Counted from the stretch's first letter, positions 8,971 to 18,745 are shown. The stretch is DNA of 64,000 nucleotides from BOG-908 sp965198915 (GCA_965198915.1 CBDAQC010000004.1:434001-498000), one strand, 5' to 3'. Numbers and translations are program-made. The notes: a model not told the origin generated them from the sequence alone.

Positions 8971-9391
8971 CCAGAGTTCGGCATGGCTTCAGTCGAGCAC
9001 AGGCAAGGTAAATATGGCCCCGGAGCCGACGTTGCCGCAGCCTCTTACAGGGGCCCTAATGAAAGCGCCAAGGTGGGAAGATGAATGAGTCGGTTTCTCC
9101 ACGCACTCAGCGTGGAGACTCGCATAATGACTGGGGCCAACGCTGACGTCCACATGCCGCCGCAATAGGCCTGCAGCGAGCCGACATCCTTGGCGAGTCT
9201 TCCGCAAAGCGAGAGTCTATGTCCCGCGCGATGTTTTCGACCGGTAACGACGTGGCCAACCCGAGGTATTCAAGCCCAACCGACCGACGAGCTGGATCTT
9301 GTCGGCGTGGCGCTCGTTAGCCGAAGAAGGAGGTCGATGAGGCGACGATGGGCGCACGCGTTCACCTGATCGCCGCTGTCAAGCGGTGGGC
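8971..9391. other. Intergenic stretch after a broken gene
   Basis: No gene family is recognisable on either strand. It may hold more eroded amidotransferase sequence. It ends at the stop of the LysR gene, which is transcribed toward it. Confidence 0.35.
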
Positions 9392-10285
9392 TCAACCCTC
9401 AAGGTAGACCGCCAGCTCGTCTGGCGCTCCAGTAGGGAACGCAGATTTCAAATAGTCGAGGAACGCCGACACGCGGGCGCTCAAGAGGCGCCGTGATGGG
9501 TATAGCATCCACAGGGCGATCTCTGGGCCCGGCACGTCGCCCCAACGCACTAGCCGGCCGGCTGCGAGATCCCCACTCACGAGCGAGATCGGCAATTGCG
9601 CTATCCCAGCTCCCGCGCGGACAGCGTCGCGGACCATGATCATCGACGAGAGACTCAGGACCGGGGCGATAGCGATGCTGGCCTTGCCCTCCGGGGTCGT
9701 CACCTCCCAGACGGCAGGCTGGTCGCCGGTCCCACGGACGACAGCCGGCGCTGCGGAGCCGTCCGGCGGCCGCTTGCAGCTGGGGCTCGCCACCACCATC
9801 AGTCGATCACGCAAGAACACGCGGCCGACCAGATTCGCGTCGGGCGCCGGATTGACCCTGATCACCAGGTCGAACCTTTCCTCGACCATATCGACAGCTC
9901 GGTCTTCGGTCGTCACCTCAAGGCGGACATCCGGATGCCGCAGCAAGAATTCAGCGGCGATCCTGCCCATCGCGGTTTGCGAGAACAGTAGGGGCGCGCT
10001 GATCCGCAGCCGGCCCCGCGGTTTGTGGCCGCCGGAGGCGATCGAGGCGGCGGTCTCGTCAAGTTCGGCCAGCAGGGCGCCGGTTCGCTCGAACAGCGCT
10101 CGCCCTTCCTCGGTCAGCTTCAAGCTGCGCCCGCCGCGTTCGAACAGGCGCAGTGAAAGGCTCGTCTCCAGCTCCGATACTCGCCGCGACAAAGTCGCCT
10201 TTGGCCGGCCGGCGGCGCGGGAAGCGCGGCCGAACCCGCCATGGCGGGCCACGAGATTGAAGTCGGCCAGGGTGAGTAAATCCAT
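9392..10285 (-). CDS. LysR-family transcriptional regulator
   Basis: A 297-residue LysR-type regulator. The winged HTH occupies residues 1-60 (FNLVARHGGFGRASRAAG, then KATLSRRVSELE). The effector domain begins about residue 90 with the usual GRLRISAPLLF strand and includes DLVIRV. I chose ATG 10285 because the HTH starts there. It is divergent from the NmrA-type gene at 10473, 187 bp away, which is the likely target; LysR proteins normally bind such an intergenic region and also limit their own expression. Confidence 0.8.
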   Translation of the reverse strand: MDLLTLADFNLVARHGGFGRASRAAGRPKATLSRRVSELETSLSLRLFERGGRSLKLTEEGRALFERTGALLAELDETAASIASGGHKPRGRLRISAPLLFSQTAMGRIAAEFLLRHPDVRLEVTTEDRAVDMVEERFDLVIRVNPAPDANLVGRVFLRDRLMVVASPSCKRPPDGSAAPAVVRGTGDQPAVWEVTTPEGKASIAIAPVLSLSSMIMVRDAVRAGAGIAQLPISLVSGDLAAGRLVRWGDVPGPEIALWMLYPSRRLLSARVSAFLDYLKSAFPTGAPDELAVYLEG

Positions 10286-10314
10286 GGGTTCCGCCTGGGA
10301 TACGGTTGGTGACG

Positions 10315-10329
10315 ATCGCTGAAAGCGAT
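10315..10329. promoter_or_regulatory. Possible LysR binding site (short inverted repeat)
   Basis: ATCGCT at 10315-10320 and AGCGAT at 10324-10329 form a perfect 6-bp inverted repeat around a 3-bp centre, in the divergent LysR/NmrA intergenic region 30 bp upstream of the LysR start. Short, so chance is possible. Confidence 0.3.
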
Positions 10330-10472
10330 GACGATGTTTGGCGCGCCTAACGACGCTAGCTACGCGCACCGTTCCATCAATGAGACGGTATGTCCATGTT
10401 GACGGACTACTAGCGCGTCAGTGGATCGCCAGATTGGGGTCACGCCAATCACGGCCAACCCAGGTATCCCTC

Positions 10473-11345
10473 ATGACCATCCTCGTCACCGGCGCCACCG
10501 GCCGCATCGGCCGCCAAGTCGTCGATCAACTCGTCAAGCGCGGCGCAGACGTCCGCGTTCTCGTCCGCGACCCCGCCAAGGCCGACTTCCCTGCGAGCGT
10601 TGACGTCGCCCAGGGCGAGATGCTCGACCTCGACGCCCTGCGCAGCGCCTTTAAGGGCGTCTCGACCCTGTTCCTGCTGAACGCGGTTGCACCTGACGAA
10701 TTCACCCAGGCGCTCATCGCGCTGAACGTCGCTCGCGAGGCCGGGGTCGAGCGCAGTGTCTATCTATCGGTGATCCACGCCGACCGGTTCGTGAACGTGC
10801 CTCACTTCGCAGTAAAGCTCGCCGCAGAGCGGATGATCAAGCAGCTGGACTTCAGCGCCACCATCCTGCGTCCGGCCTACTTCATCGACAACGAGCTGAT
10901 GATCAAGGACGCAATCTTCAACCACGGCGTCTACCCGATGCCGATCGGCGGCAAGGGCCTGGCCATGGTCGACGCCCGCGACATCGCCGAGGTCGCCGCC
11001 ATCGAGTTGATCCGCCGCCATGACGCGGTCGGCAAGCTGCCGATCGAGACCATCAACCTCGTCGGTCCCGACACCCTGACCGGCACTGACGTCGCGGCGA
11101 TCTGGTCCGAGGCGCTCGGCCGGCCTGTCGCCTACGGCGGGGACGACGCCTCGGCCTTCGAACGGAACCTCGCGACATCCATGCCCAAGTGGATGGCCTT
11201 TGAGATGCGCCTGATGGCCGAGCGCTTCGTCAGCGATGGCATGATCCCGGAGCCGGGCGATGTCGAGCGCCTGACCAAGATCCTGGGCCGACCGCTCCAC
11301 ACCTATCGCGACTACGCCACGCAGCTCGCCCCTGTCGTGGTCTGA
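10473..11345 (+). CDS. NmrA-like NAD(P)-binding oxidoreductase
   Basis: A 290-residue atypical short-chain dehydrogenase. The Rossmann loop ILVTGATGRIGRQVV is at the very N-terminus, followed by the DVRVLVRDPAK strand that reads the cofactor phosphate. The SDR Tyr-x-x-x-Lys catalytic pair is not obvious, as expected for NmrA/HSCARG-type redox sensors or quinone reductases. ATG 10473 is supported because the Rossmann fold begins there. A divergent LysR regulator and the DUF1857 protein 39 bp downstream suggest a small LysR-controlled unit. Confidence 0.7.
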   Translation: MTILVTGATGRIGRQVVDQLVKRGADVRVLVRDPAKADFPASVDVAQGEMLDLDALRSAFKGVSTLFLLNAVAPDEFTQALIALNVAREAGVERSVYLSVIHADRFVNVPHFAVKLAAERMIKQLDFSATILRPAYFIDNELMIKDAIFNHGVYPMPIGGKGLAMVDARDIAEVAAIELIRRHDAVGKLPIETINLVGPDTLTGTDVAAIWSEALGRPVAYGGDDASAFERNLATSMPKWMAFEMRLMAERFVSDGMIPEPGDVERLTKILGRPLHTYRDYATQLAPVVV

Positions 11346-11384
11346 CGGACCGCGCCCTCAAGCTCTCAAAGACGGAGACCTCCC

Positions 11385-11858
11385 ATGATCTACTCGACCG
11401 CCACCGTCCCGGTGAACCCCCAAGGCGAAAATCCTCTCACCCGTGAGCAGGCCTGGAAGGGCCTGGAGCTCAAGGCCCGGGATGCCCGGGAATTTTTGCC
11501 CCCGGGGCTGTGCACCCGCTGCGACATTGTCGAGGAACGCACGACTCATCTCGTGCGCGAAGCGACCATTGCGGGTTCAGACCTGCGTGAGATCATCACC
11601 CTCGAGGGCCAAAGCAAGGTGACCTTCTTCCAGGCCACTGGGCCGCGGGAGGGCGCTATCTTCAACGAACTGTTCGAGGACGAGGGCGGCGCGCTGCAGC
11701 TGCGTTTCTATTGCTACCTCGGCCTGCGCGGCAAAGAACCCGACGGGCCCGAGGAGCAAGCGGAGCAGACCCAGTTCGACAGCGACAAGGGTTATCGGGC
11801 CGCCCTGCTTTCGACGCTCAAGCGGACCCGCGGACTGCTCGCCGAAGGCCGGCTCTAA
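11385..11858 (+). CDS. AtaL-like (DUF1857) SRPBCC-fold protein
   Basis: A 157-residue protein with the pattern of the DUF1857/AtaL family: LTREQAWKGLELKARDA near the start, CTRCDIVEE in the middle, GREI-type beta strands and a final long helix KGYRAALLSTLKRTRGLL. The SRPBCC (Bet v1-like) fold has a hydrophobic cavity for small aromatic or lipid-like ligands; AtaL itself is a putative polyketide-handling protein. It follows the NmrA gene closely and is probably co-transcribed. Its biochemical role is unknown. Confidence 0.6.
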   Translation: MIYSTATVPVNPQGENPLTREQAWKGLELKARDAREFLPPGLCTRCDIVEERTTHLVREATIAGSDLREIITLEGQSKVTFFQATGPREGAIFNELFEDEGGALQLRFYCYLGLRGKEPDGPEEQAEQTQFDSDKGYRAALLSTLKRTRGLLAEGRL

Positions 11859-12272
11859 CCTGCCTTGGCGGGGAACGGCGGCACGGCCCACCGGTTCGGT
11901 TCCCGCGTCCAGTTCTCACGTTCGACACAAAGCCGACGGCCCAGGCGCGGCGCTAGGATCATCGTGGCGGCCGAGCGGTGCAGGGCCAGGCGCACCATGC
12001 CGTGCGGCCTCGGCCGGAAGGCGTTCACACCCTCGACCGCAGCATCGAGGCCCTGCAGGGCGGGGGTCAGCGCCTCCAGCAGCGCGGCACCAGCCGGGGT
12101 GACGGCCAGCGTGCGCGTGGTGCGAGCGATAAATTGCACGCCGAGCCGCGCCTCCAACGCCCTAAGCGAATGACTGAGGGTGGAGGGAGTGAGGTTCAGC
12201 TGGGCCGCGGCGCGGCGGAAGCTCCTCGCCTGGGCGATCTGCACGAAGGTCGGCGAAGTCGGTAGCCCGCAT
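11855..12272 (-). pseudogene. Truncated and frameshifted LysR-family regulator
   Basis: The LysR HTH is clear (QIAQARSFRRAAAQLNLT, then STLSHSLRALEARLGVQF). However, the natural start MRATDFADL at 12272 is in another frame, separated by a small deletion near 12245. The effector-binding domain also stops after the first strand (VRLALHRSAATMILAPRL) and runs into unrelated sequence. The remaining GTG-started frame of 129 residues could still make an HTH fragment. It ends tail-to-tail over the stop of the AtaL-like gene. Confidence 0.6.
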
Positions 12273-12369
12273 GATTGATGGTCCTAGTTCATCAGCCTGA
12301 TGGGGACAATGCGGCTTATGCCCACAAGTCGGCGAGACTAAGTTTCGTTTGGATCTTTTGGAGCGCGCG

Positions 12370-12826
12370 ATGGCCGGCACTCTTACGACCGCGAAACCTA
12401 AGCCGGCGGCTGGCTATGCGGCGATGGAGCGGCACGGTTCCCTCCTGCCCTGGACCTTCTAGCGTCGGTCCCTGCGGCCGCACGATGTCGCGCTGGACAT
12501 CCTTTATTGCGGCGTCTGCCACAGCGACCTGCACGCGGTCAGGCGCTGGTGCCAGGAGTTTTCCCGCTCCTGCCGGGCCACGAGATAGTCGGCCGGGTGA
12601 GCGAGGTCGGCGCGGAGGCCGGCCGCTTCTCGCCCGGTGACATCGTGGCGATCAGCGTGACCGTGGACTCCTGCCGCGAGTGCGAGCCCTGCCGGCGCGA
12701 GATGGAGACCTACTACCTTGCATATCCCACGCCGACCTTCGACGGGGTCGACCGAGTGGACGGCAGCCGCACCCGGGGCGGCTATTCCGACAGCTACGTC
12801 GGTGAGGTGGCGTTGCATAAAAACCG
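12370..12826 (+). pseudogene. Broken zinc-dependent alcohol dehydrogenase (YahK/CAD type)
   Basis: From ATG 12370 one frame gives MAGTLTTAKPKPAAGYAA, and then a stop. LRPHDVALDILYCGVCHSDL (with the catalytic zinc Cys) follows in the same frame. After a frameshift near 12540, FPLLPGHEIVGRVSEVGAEA and DSCRECEPCRREMETYY (structural zinc cysteines) are in a second frame. These are the consecutive motifs of cinnamyl-alcohol-type dehydrogenases. The sequence ends abruptly where the SDR gene on the other strand ends; the NAD-binding half is missing. It is non-functional. Confidence 0.65.
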
Positions 12827-13546
12827 CTACCAAGGCAGGGTTCCGTCATCGCCGACGAAGCTGCCGGTGAACCGTTCATCATCATTCGTCGCGACTTTGA
12901 CAATCGTTTCCGATGCTTCCTCGGCGGTCCTGTATCCTTGGCCGTTGGTGAAATCTGTCCTCACATACCCCGGGTTCACGCTGTTGATGCGGATGTGAGA
13001 GTCAGCGAGCGCCTTGGCGAACGAGATCGTGACGGCGTTCAAGGCTGTCTTCGAGCTGTTGTAGCCAAGCAGATTGGCCCCATAGAAAGGGTTCTGAGGA
13101 TCTGACATCCAGCCGAGGGATCCAAGGCCGCTGCTGAGATTGACGATATGGGCGTTACCGGCGGCCTTGAGCAGCGGGAGGAACGCTTGAATTACGTTGA
13201 TCGGACCGAAAACGTTGGTTTCGTAGATGCGGCGGATGTTGTCGACACCCTGGTTGACGGGATCGATGTAGTTGCCGGGAATCCCGGCATTGTTGATGAG
13301 CAGGTCGAGCTTGCCGTCCGCTTCGGTCACGCGTTCGGCCGCGTCGCGAACGCTCGCAACGTCGTTCACGACGATCTGGACAAAGCGGACATCGTGCCCG
13401 AGATCGCGGAGCGATTTGGCTGCAGTCTCGCCCCGTCCGATATCCCGAGCGCCGAGCCAAACCCGATAGCCCAGCCCGGCTAGCCGGCGCGCGGTTTCGA
13501 AGCCGATGCCCTTGTTGGCGCCCGTGATGAGGACATTCTTGGCCAT
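12827..13546 (-). CDS. Short-chain dehydrogenase/reductase (SDR)
   Basis: A 239-residue classical SDR. The cofactor loop is TGANKGIGFETARRLA, the structural motif NNAG is in LDLLINNAGIPG, the catalytic serine lies in NLSSGLGSL, and the Tyr-Lys pair is YNSSK, then the NPGYVRTDF loop. This subtype resembles carbonyl-reductase-like enzymes. It probably reduces a ketone or aldehyde with NADPH. It is divergent from the AraC-family gene at 13679, the likely regulator. Confidence 0.75.
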   Translation of the reverse strand: MAKNVLITGANKGIGFETARRLAGLGYRVWLGARDIGRGETAAKSLRDLGHDVRFVQIVVNDVASVRDAAERVTEADGKLDLLINNAGIPGNYIDPVNQGVDNIRRIYETNVFGPINVIQAFLPLLKAAGNAHIVNLSSGLGSLGWMSDPQNPFYGANLLGYNSSKTALNAVTISFAKALADSHIRINSVNPGYVRTDFTNGQGYRTAEEASETIVKVATNDDERFTGSFVGDDGTLPW

Positions 13547-13678
13547 TGTGGATTCTCCATTTCCAATATCGGATCCGCTCTCGCCTTAAGCGAAGCGCGT
13601 GATCGCAGCCTAAGTGCCGCCTCGGGGCGACTGAATACCGGAACGCCCGAATCTCATGCCTGATCCTCCGGCTGCGCT

Positions 13679-14659
13679 ATGCAGGAACGATCGCGATCTT
13701 TATATTTGAGTGGCACTGGCAATACGAATGGGGCGGACGAGCGCGTGTCGATTGCACTAAGAGAGGCCGCCGAAGCCCTAATGGCAGCGTTGGAGGGGAG
13801 CGACGGCCTTTTTCCGACGAAAGTTCCGGGCTTGATCGTAATGCGAGCTAGCGAGCCGACGCGGCCACAGTGCATCCTGTATCGCCCTGCACTCTGCCTG
13901 ATCGTGCAAGGCGCAAAGGAGATGTCGGTCGGCGAGATCGGCGTCACGTGCCGCGAGGGGCAGGCCGTGGTCGTTACACAGGACATGCCGACCCTCATTC
14001 ACATCACGCAAGCAACGCCCGAACGGCCCTTTGTCGGCTTGGGTCTGGAACTCGACCCTGACGAAATGCGCGAGGTAGTCGTGAAGCTCACGAGATCGCC
14101 TCGAGCGCAGGACGACGCCTTCGAGCTGTTCGTTGAGGAGACGAGCAAGCCTATCGAAGACTGCGTTGTAAGGCTCATCGGGGCGGCCCGTCATCCCGAT
14201 GCACTATCAATCCTCCATGCCTCGATCATGCGGGAGGTATATTATTGGCTGCTGACGGGGCCGAATGGCGACAGGATCTCGAGGCAGTTGAGCGTTACCG
14301 GCGCGGCGCAGCGCATAGCCGAGGTCGTGATTTATCTCCGTCAAAGCTTCACGGAGCCGATCATGGTCGAACAGCTTGCCGAAAGGGCAAGCATGAGTTC
14401 GTCATCCTTCCATCAGCACTTCAAGGCCGTGACGTCGGTCAGCCCCCTTCAGTTTCTAAAGCAGCTCAGATTAACGGAAGCGAGGCGGCTGATGTTGATG
14501 GGTAGCGTCAGCGTGGCGCGAGCCGCATTCCAGGTAGGCTATGAAAGCGCTTCGCAGTTCAGTCGAGAATACGCCCGGATGTTCGGGTTGCCGCCGACCA
14601 AAGATACATCGTTCTTCTACGATAACTTACTGCATCGACGCGATACGGACGCAGCCTGA
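13679..14659 (+). CDS. AraC-family transcriptional regulator (AraC_N type)
   Basis: A 326-residue regulator. The N-terminal AraC_N domain shows PQCILYRPALCLIVQGAKEM, the signature of this subgroup. The C-terminal double HTH is at residues ~220-315: LAERASMSSSSFHQHFKAVT for the first helix-turn-helix and FQVGYESASQFSREYARMFG for the second. Proteins of this type usually activate the oxidoreductase gene beside them; here that is the divergent SDR at 13546. A similar protein is encoded at 22580, so this module type occurs twice in the window. Confidence 0.75.
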   Translation: MQERSRSLYLSGTGNTNGADERVSIALREAAEALMAALEGSDGLFPTKVPGLIVMRASEPTRPQCILYRPALCLIVQGAKEMSVGEIGVTCREGQAVVVTQDMPTLIHITQATPERPFVGLGLELDPDEMREVVVKLTRSPRAQDDAFELFVEETSKPIEDCVVRLIGAARHPDALSILHASIMREVYYWLLTGPNGDRISRQLSVTGAAQRIAEVVIYLRQSFTEPIMVEQLAERASMSSSSFHQHFKAVTSVSPLQFLKQLRLTEARRLMLMGSVSVARAAFQVGYESASQFSREYARMFGLPPTKDTSFFYDNLLHRRDTDAA

Positions 14660-15004
14660 AGACGTTTCAATGTTCGGGTGCGGTTCCTTCAGGAGAATCG
14701 GAGGGAGTACCGAAGTTGCGAACGCAAAATCTGCATACGTGACGCCGAGTTGGACCTGCTGCTGTTCATCGCCGATGACCGTATCGCCTGTCTATCGACG
14801 GCCTGTTCAATGCGGTGAAGAGGGCGCTCAGCGGGCAAACGCGGAATCACCAGGGAGAAGGCGTATGTCTCCTTTTGCCATATAGCGCGGCCCTCGGCGG
14901 CCTTCGAAGTCGCGCAGCCGAACTAGCCCAAGCTCGCCCGCGAAGGCGGCAACCTTACCGAACCAGCATGGACACGAAGCGCGCGCCGATGCTGACCTCC
15001 TCCG
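14660..15004. other. Convergent intergenic region, no gene recognised
   Basis: Lies between the ends of the AraC gene and the oppositely oriented trans-acting enoyl reductase-like gene. Short frames are open on both strands but none resembles a known family. I see no clear terminator hairpin. Confidence 0.35.
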
Positions 15005-16153
15005 TCAGCTCACCTCGATCCTCAGCCCCGCTGCCGACAGCCGTCGGGCGAGCGCGTCGCCGATGGCGACGGCGGGGGTCAGCACCCCGAAGCGCTCGGG
15101 GAGGGTGTCCGGTTCGACGGCGAGCGCAAGCGCGCTCTCGCACGCGCAGCAGACGGTGATGCGGTTACCGGGATCGCCCGCGCCGGCGATCGTCACGCGC
15201 GCCACCCGCCCGTCTGCGGCTTGGCCCCACGCCTTGAGCGCATAGGAAGCAGCGTCCATCTTGGCTTGCGACGGGCCGTGTCCGGGCGCCGTGATCCGCC
15301 TCAGAAGGTTACGGGTGGGCCGCCACCTGAACGCCCCGCCCACCGTCGCCAGCAGCGCAAACGTGCCGGCGGCGCGCCGCCATGCTCCCTTGCCCTCAAA
15401 TGCGCTGTATTCCTGGAAGACGATGTCGCGCCCGAGCAGCAGGGCGCTGCGGCGGACCGCGCGCGTGTCGGAGACTCCCATCGGCGACGGTGCCGTCCAG
15501 GCACCTAGATCCACGTCGTAGCGCAGCCCGGTCGGATCGCGCTCGACATCGGTGGGAGCACGGCCGACCGGACCGAGCAGGAACGGGTCCGTTTCGAGCG
15601 CGGCGTCGCCGGACTCGATGGCGTCCGAGATGCTGGCAATCGTGCCTCCGTTGAAGCTACCGCCGACAATCTCCACGCCCGCCTTGGCCCGCACAAGAGT
15701 ACCCCCGAACTTTCCGTCGAGCAGATGGATGGCGATATCCGCCGGGACGGAGCTGACACCGCAGAAGTTCACGATTCGAACGCGGGCCGCCTCGGCCTGC
15801 GGATGATGCCGCTCGATCAGCCCGCGGATGCGGGCGGTCTCCCCGCTGATGTCCAGATAGTCGGTGCCGCTGCGGACGCAGGCGGCGACGATCGGGTCGC
15901 CAAAGTGCTTGAACGGACCCGCCATGTTGAGGACCGTCCTGGCGCGCCCCACCAGGCTGTCGAGCTCCTCGGCATTCTCCGTGGACGCCGTCACGACTGG
16001 AACGCCGACCGCGAGTGCTTCCAGCCTCGCCCTGTCACGGCCCGCGATCGCCCATCGCAGGTCGGAAGGCGCATTCCGGGCGAGGTAGGCGGCCGCCTGC
16101 CGGCCGGTGAACCCGGTCGCGCCGTAGAGGACTAGGTCGAACTCGCGGTTCAT
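15005..16153 (-). CDS. Saccharopine dehydrogenase-like / trans-acting enoyl reductase family protein
   Basis: A 382-residue protein with an N-terminal Rossmann fold (FDLVLYGATGFTGRQAAAYL) and the family's conserved PFKHFGDPIVAAC and GTDYLDISGE segments. These are typical of saccharopine-dehydrogenase-like proteins such as the mycobacterial trans-acting enoyl reductase. They use NAD(P)H on bulky substrates, often lipids or polyketides. I chose ATG 16153 because the Rossmann strand begins directly after it. No partner enzyme is adjacent; a stretch without genes precedes it. Confidence 0.7.
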   Translation of the reverse strand: MNREFDLVLYGATGFTGRQAAAYLARNAPSDLRWAIAGRDRARLEALAVGVPVVTASTENAEELDSLVGRARTVLNMAGPFKHFGDPIVAACVRSGTDYLDISGETARIRGLIERHHPQAEAARVRIVNFCGVSSVPADIAIHLLDGKFGGTLVRAKAGVEIVGGSFNGGTIASISDAIESGDAALETDPFLLGPVGRAPTDVERDPTGLRYDVDLGAWTAPSPMGVSDTRAVRRSALLLGRDIVFQEYSAFEGKGAWRRAAGTFALLATVGGAFRWRPTRNLLRRITAPGHGPSQAKMDAASYALKAWGQAADGRVARVTIAGAGDPGNRITVCCACESALALAVEPDTLPERFGVLTPAVAIGDALARRLSAAGLRIEVS

Positions 16154-16806
16154 GCTGATCCCTTCCGTGATGGTCCGTCGGCAGTGGAGTGGCCGATCGA
16201 GGCGAGGACGACCAGCACGATCAAGCCGCGGGCGAGCCACGGTCGAGCAGGTGCCCAAGCGCTTGGCTCCGACGATGCGCTTGACGACAAGCGCGCGGAG
16301 CGCCTGCCCGGTGGGACGCCAGCAGCAGTCTCAGCGCGAAATCCCCAGTCAGCTCAGGCAAGCAGTCATCGCTGCAGGGCGAGGCGCGAGCGAGTGCCCT
16401 GCAAGCGGGCCGCCGGGCGACGTCATCACCCGCTGCTGCCGATCCCGGCGGCTACAGCAAGACGCCAACGCAAGTTGGCCCTTTGCCGCCACCCACAGTT
16501 GGCCACGGCAGGTTGGGGCCGTCTCCAACCTGCACGCGACGCCACGGCATGCAAGCTCGGCCAGCATCTAGCCTCGCTCGCCGGAACGCGTCGCATCCAG
16601 CGCTCGAGACGACGAGGCCAACGTCAGACGCCGATTGGGGATCGAGGTCCTGAACCGGTCAACAGACCTGTCGAACGCCGGTCTCGCGAGCGTCGTACGA
16701 GAACCCGTCATCCGGCGGTGATGCCGTTGCGGCCGATGCACTTGCGAGATTCCCTTCATGAACCTTCCGCAGAGCCGGATTGCGCGCACCGCTACCGGCC
16801 GCCCGT
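16154..16806. other. 650-bp stretch without a recognisable gene
   Basis: Long overlapping open frames exist on both strands, reflecting the high GC content, but their translations are rich in Arg, Pro and Ala and lack family features. The part next to 16153 should hold the promoter of the saccharopine-like gene. It may contain eroded sequence of a lost gene. Confidence 0.35.
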
Positions 16807-17808
16807 TCAGGTATCCAGCAAGCTAGGGACGAATACCTCCTCGATCGTGAGGCGCCGCTTGGTGAGCCCCTGCTCGTGGTGGTAGCGCAGCACCGCATCG
16901 AGCGCGGCGCGGTTGGCGCCAATGCCGTAAGGCCACCAATCGTCGCCCAGCAGTCCGCGATCATCCCCGATCAGCTTCGTCAGCCAAGGAAGCATCGTGT
17001 CCATGTTGTTGAAGGTCATGCCTTGGACGTAATGCGCGGCCATCTGGTCCTTGGCGGCGGTAAAACCCCGGAACACCGACCGGACGAGTTCCGGCTGCTC
17101 GACCGCCAGTTCGCGCTTGACGACGACCGTGTGCATTATGGGGAATACGCCAGTGCGGCGATAATAGTCTCGCTCTCTTGCCTCATAGTCGTCGAACAGC
17201 CGACCGACCCTGGGTGATCTTTCAATCACGCATTTTGGTATGTCAGCCGAAATGAGCGCGTCGATCCCGCCACCATCGAGTAGATCCCCGAGATCGACCC
17301 CTTTTCCGAAGTAGTCGACGTCGACGCCGTCTGGCACCGGCAGCGGCACGAAGTCGACTGGGTCCATCGAAAAATCGATGCCACCCACGAGCCAGCGGCT
17401 TTGTTCGGGTCTGACGCCGAAGTCGTCGGAGAGGATGCCCTTGGCCATCACGCCCGCATCATGGCCGTAGATCGCCAACTCGCCGATCCGCTTTCCGACA
17501 AGGTCTTCGGGACGCGTTATCCCACTCGCCTTGTTGATGTAGATGGCGCCGTGGCGGAACGATCGGTTTGGAAAGACCGGGATCGCCAGAAACGGCGATG
17601 GGCCGTCCTCGAACGTCCGCAGGAAATACGTCATTCCCAGTTCTGAAACGTCGTACGCGCGCTGGCGGATCATCGCCTCGAAAATCTGGGGAACGATCCG
17701 GGCAGTGTGGAAAGCGGGATCGACTCCTTCAATCTTGACGGTGCCGTCGGCGAGCAGCCGTGTTCGGTCGTAATTCCAGAAGGCGATGTCGAGCTTGCGA
17801 TTGGTCAT
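16807..17808 (-). CDS. 4,5-dihydroxyphthalate decarboxylase-like / periplasmic-binding-fold protein
   Basis: A 333-residue protein with the features of the 4,5-dihydroxyphthalate decarboxylase (Pht5-like) family, which has the periplasmic binding protein fold. Visible are IAFWNYDRTRLLADG, AYDVSELGMTYFL, FPNRSFRHGAIYINK, GKRIGELAIYGHDA and GIDALISADIP. It has no signal peptide, arguing for a cytoplasmic enzyme. In phthalate degradation the homologue removes CO2 to give protocatechuate, but many family members act on other substrates, and no other phthalate gene is seen here. It is followed by an SDR on the same strand upstream. Confidence 0.65.
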   Translation of the reverse strand: MTNRKLDIAFWNYDRTRLLADGTVKIEGVDPAFHTARIVPQIFEAMIRQRAYDVSELGMTYFLRTFEDGPSPFLAIPVFPNRSFRHGAIYINKASGITRPEDLVGKRIGELAIYGHDAGVMAKGILSDDFGVRPEQSRWLVGGIDFSMDPVDFVPLPVPDGVDVDYFGKGVDLGDLLDGGGIDALISADIPKCVIERSPRVGRLFDDYEARERDYYRRTGVFPIMHTVVVKRELAVEQPELVRSVFRGFTAAKDQMAAHYVQGMTFNNMDTMLPWLTKLIGDDRGLLGDDWWPYGIGANRAALDAVLRYHHEQGLTKRRLTIEEVFVPSLLDT

Positions 17809-17971
17809 GACGTCCTCTGATGAGGAGTGGCGGCGCTGCTGAACCTTGATTCGTAAAGTGACGCCCGCTTACCGCCGGGGGAGCAGCCCACATCAGAAGG
17901 GCTCGTGACCCTTGATGAAAACCGGTACGCCCAGCGTCCGTCGGAACACATCTAAGCACCCGGACCGGTGA

Positions 17972-18745
17972 TCAAATAGACATCCCGCCCGAGACCTCGA
18001 TCCGTTGAGCATTCACCCAGCGATTGTCCTCAGACAATAGCGATGCGATCATCGGTCCAATGTCATCCGGCAGGCCAACCCGTCCAAGAGCGGTCATTCC
18101 AGAAACGGCCTTACTCACCTCGGGATTGTCGCGGACCACGCCACCGCTGAAGTCTGTTGCTATAGCGCCGGGTGCTACGACGTTGACGGCAATACCACGC
18201 GGCCCGAGTTCCTTGGCCATATACTTTGTCAGCACCTCAACCGCCGCCTTTATTGACCCGTAAGCGGCGCGATTGGCCATGATGATTCGGGTCAAGCCGC
18301 TTGACAAATTGACGATCCGTCCCCCGTCGCTAATCAGAGGAAGCAGTTTTTGGGTAAGGAAAAATACCCCTTTGAGGTGCACATGGTACAGTTCGTCTAA
18401 CTCGGACTCAGTTGTTTGTTCGAAGCTTTTCCCGTGGGACGTCCCGGCATTATTGACCAAGTAGTCGAACCGCTCACGGCCGAGTTGTGCCAGCGTCGCG
18501 CTGACACTTTCGACGAAAGCGTCGAAGGTCGCGACATTGCCCGTGTCAAGCTGCAGCGCTACCGCCTTCTGTCCGGCATCATCTACAAGGCCGCATACCT
18601 TCTCGGCTTCTGCCTGGTTGGAGTGGTAGGTGAAGATCACGTCGACGCCACGCTTGGCGAGACTGAGGACTGTGCTGCGGCCAAGGCCGCGACTGCCGCC
18701 AGTCACTATAGCGATCTTGGCGGATGACCGATTGTCTTGTGACAC
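17972..18745 (-). CDS. FabG-type short-chain dehydrogenase
   Basis: A 257-residue SDR. It has TGGSRGLGRSTVLSLA for NAD(P) binding, YLVNNAGTSHG, catalytic Ser in NLSSGLTRI, YGSIK as the Tyr-Lys pair, and VNVVAPGAIATDFSGG. The C-terminal NRWVNAQRIEVSGGMSI is typical of FabG-like 3-ketoacyl or xenobiotic reductases. It lies just upstream of the decarboxylase-like gene on the same strand (163 bp gap), so the two may share a transcript. Confidence 0.75.
   Translation of the reverse strand: MSQDNRSSAKIAIVTGGSRGLGRSTVLSLAKRGVDVIFTYHSNQAEAEKVCGLVDDAGQKAVALQLDTGNVATFDAFVESVSATLAQLGRERFDYLVNNAGTSHGKSFEQTTESELDELYHVHLKGVFFLTQKLLPLISDGGRIVNLSSGLTRIIMANRAAYGSIKAAVEVLTKYMAKELGPRGIAVNVVAPGAIATDFSGGVVRDNPEVSKAVSGMTALGRVGLPDDIGPMIASLLSEDNRWVNAQRIEVSGGMSI

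Noticed and set aside
16154..16806. Possible gene on the plus strand (open for over 200 codons)
   Set aside because: Composition is dominated by Arg, Ala and Pro and no motif is found; typical of GC-rich noncoding or eroded DNA.
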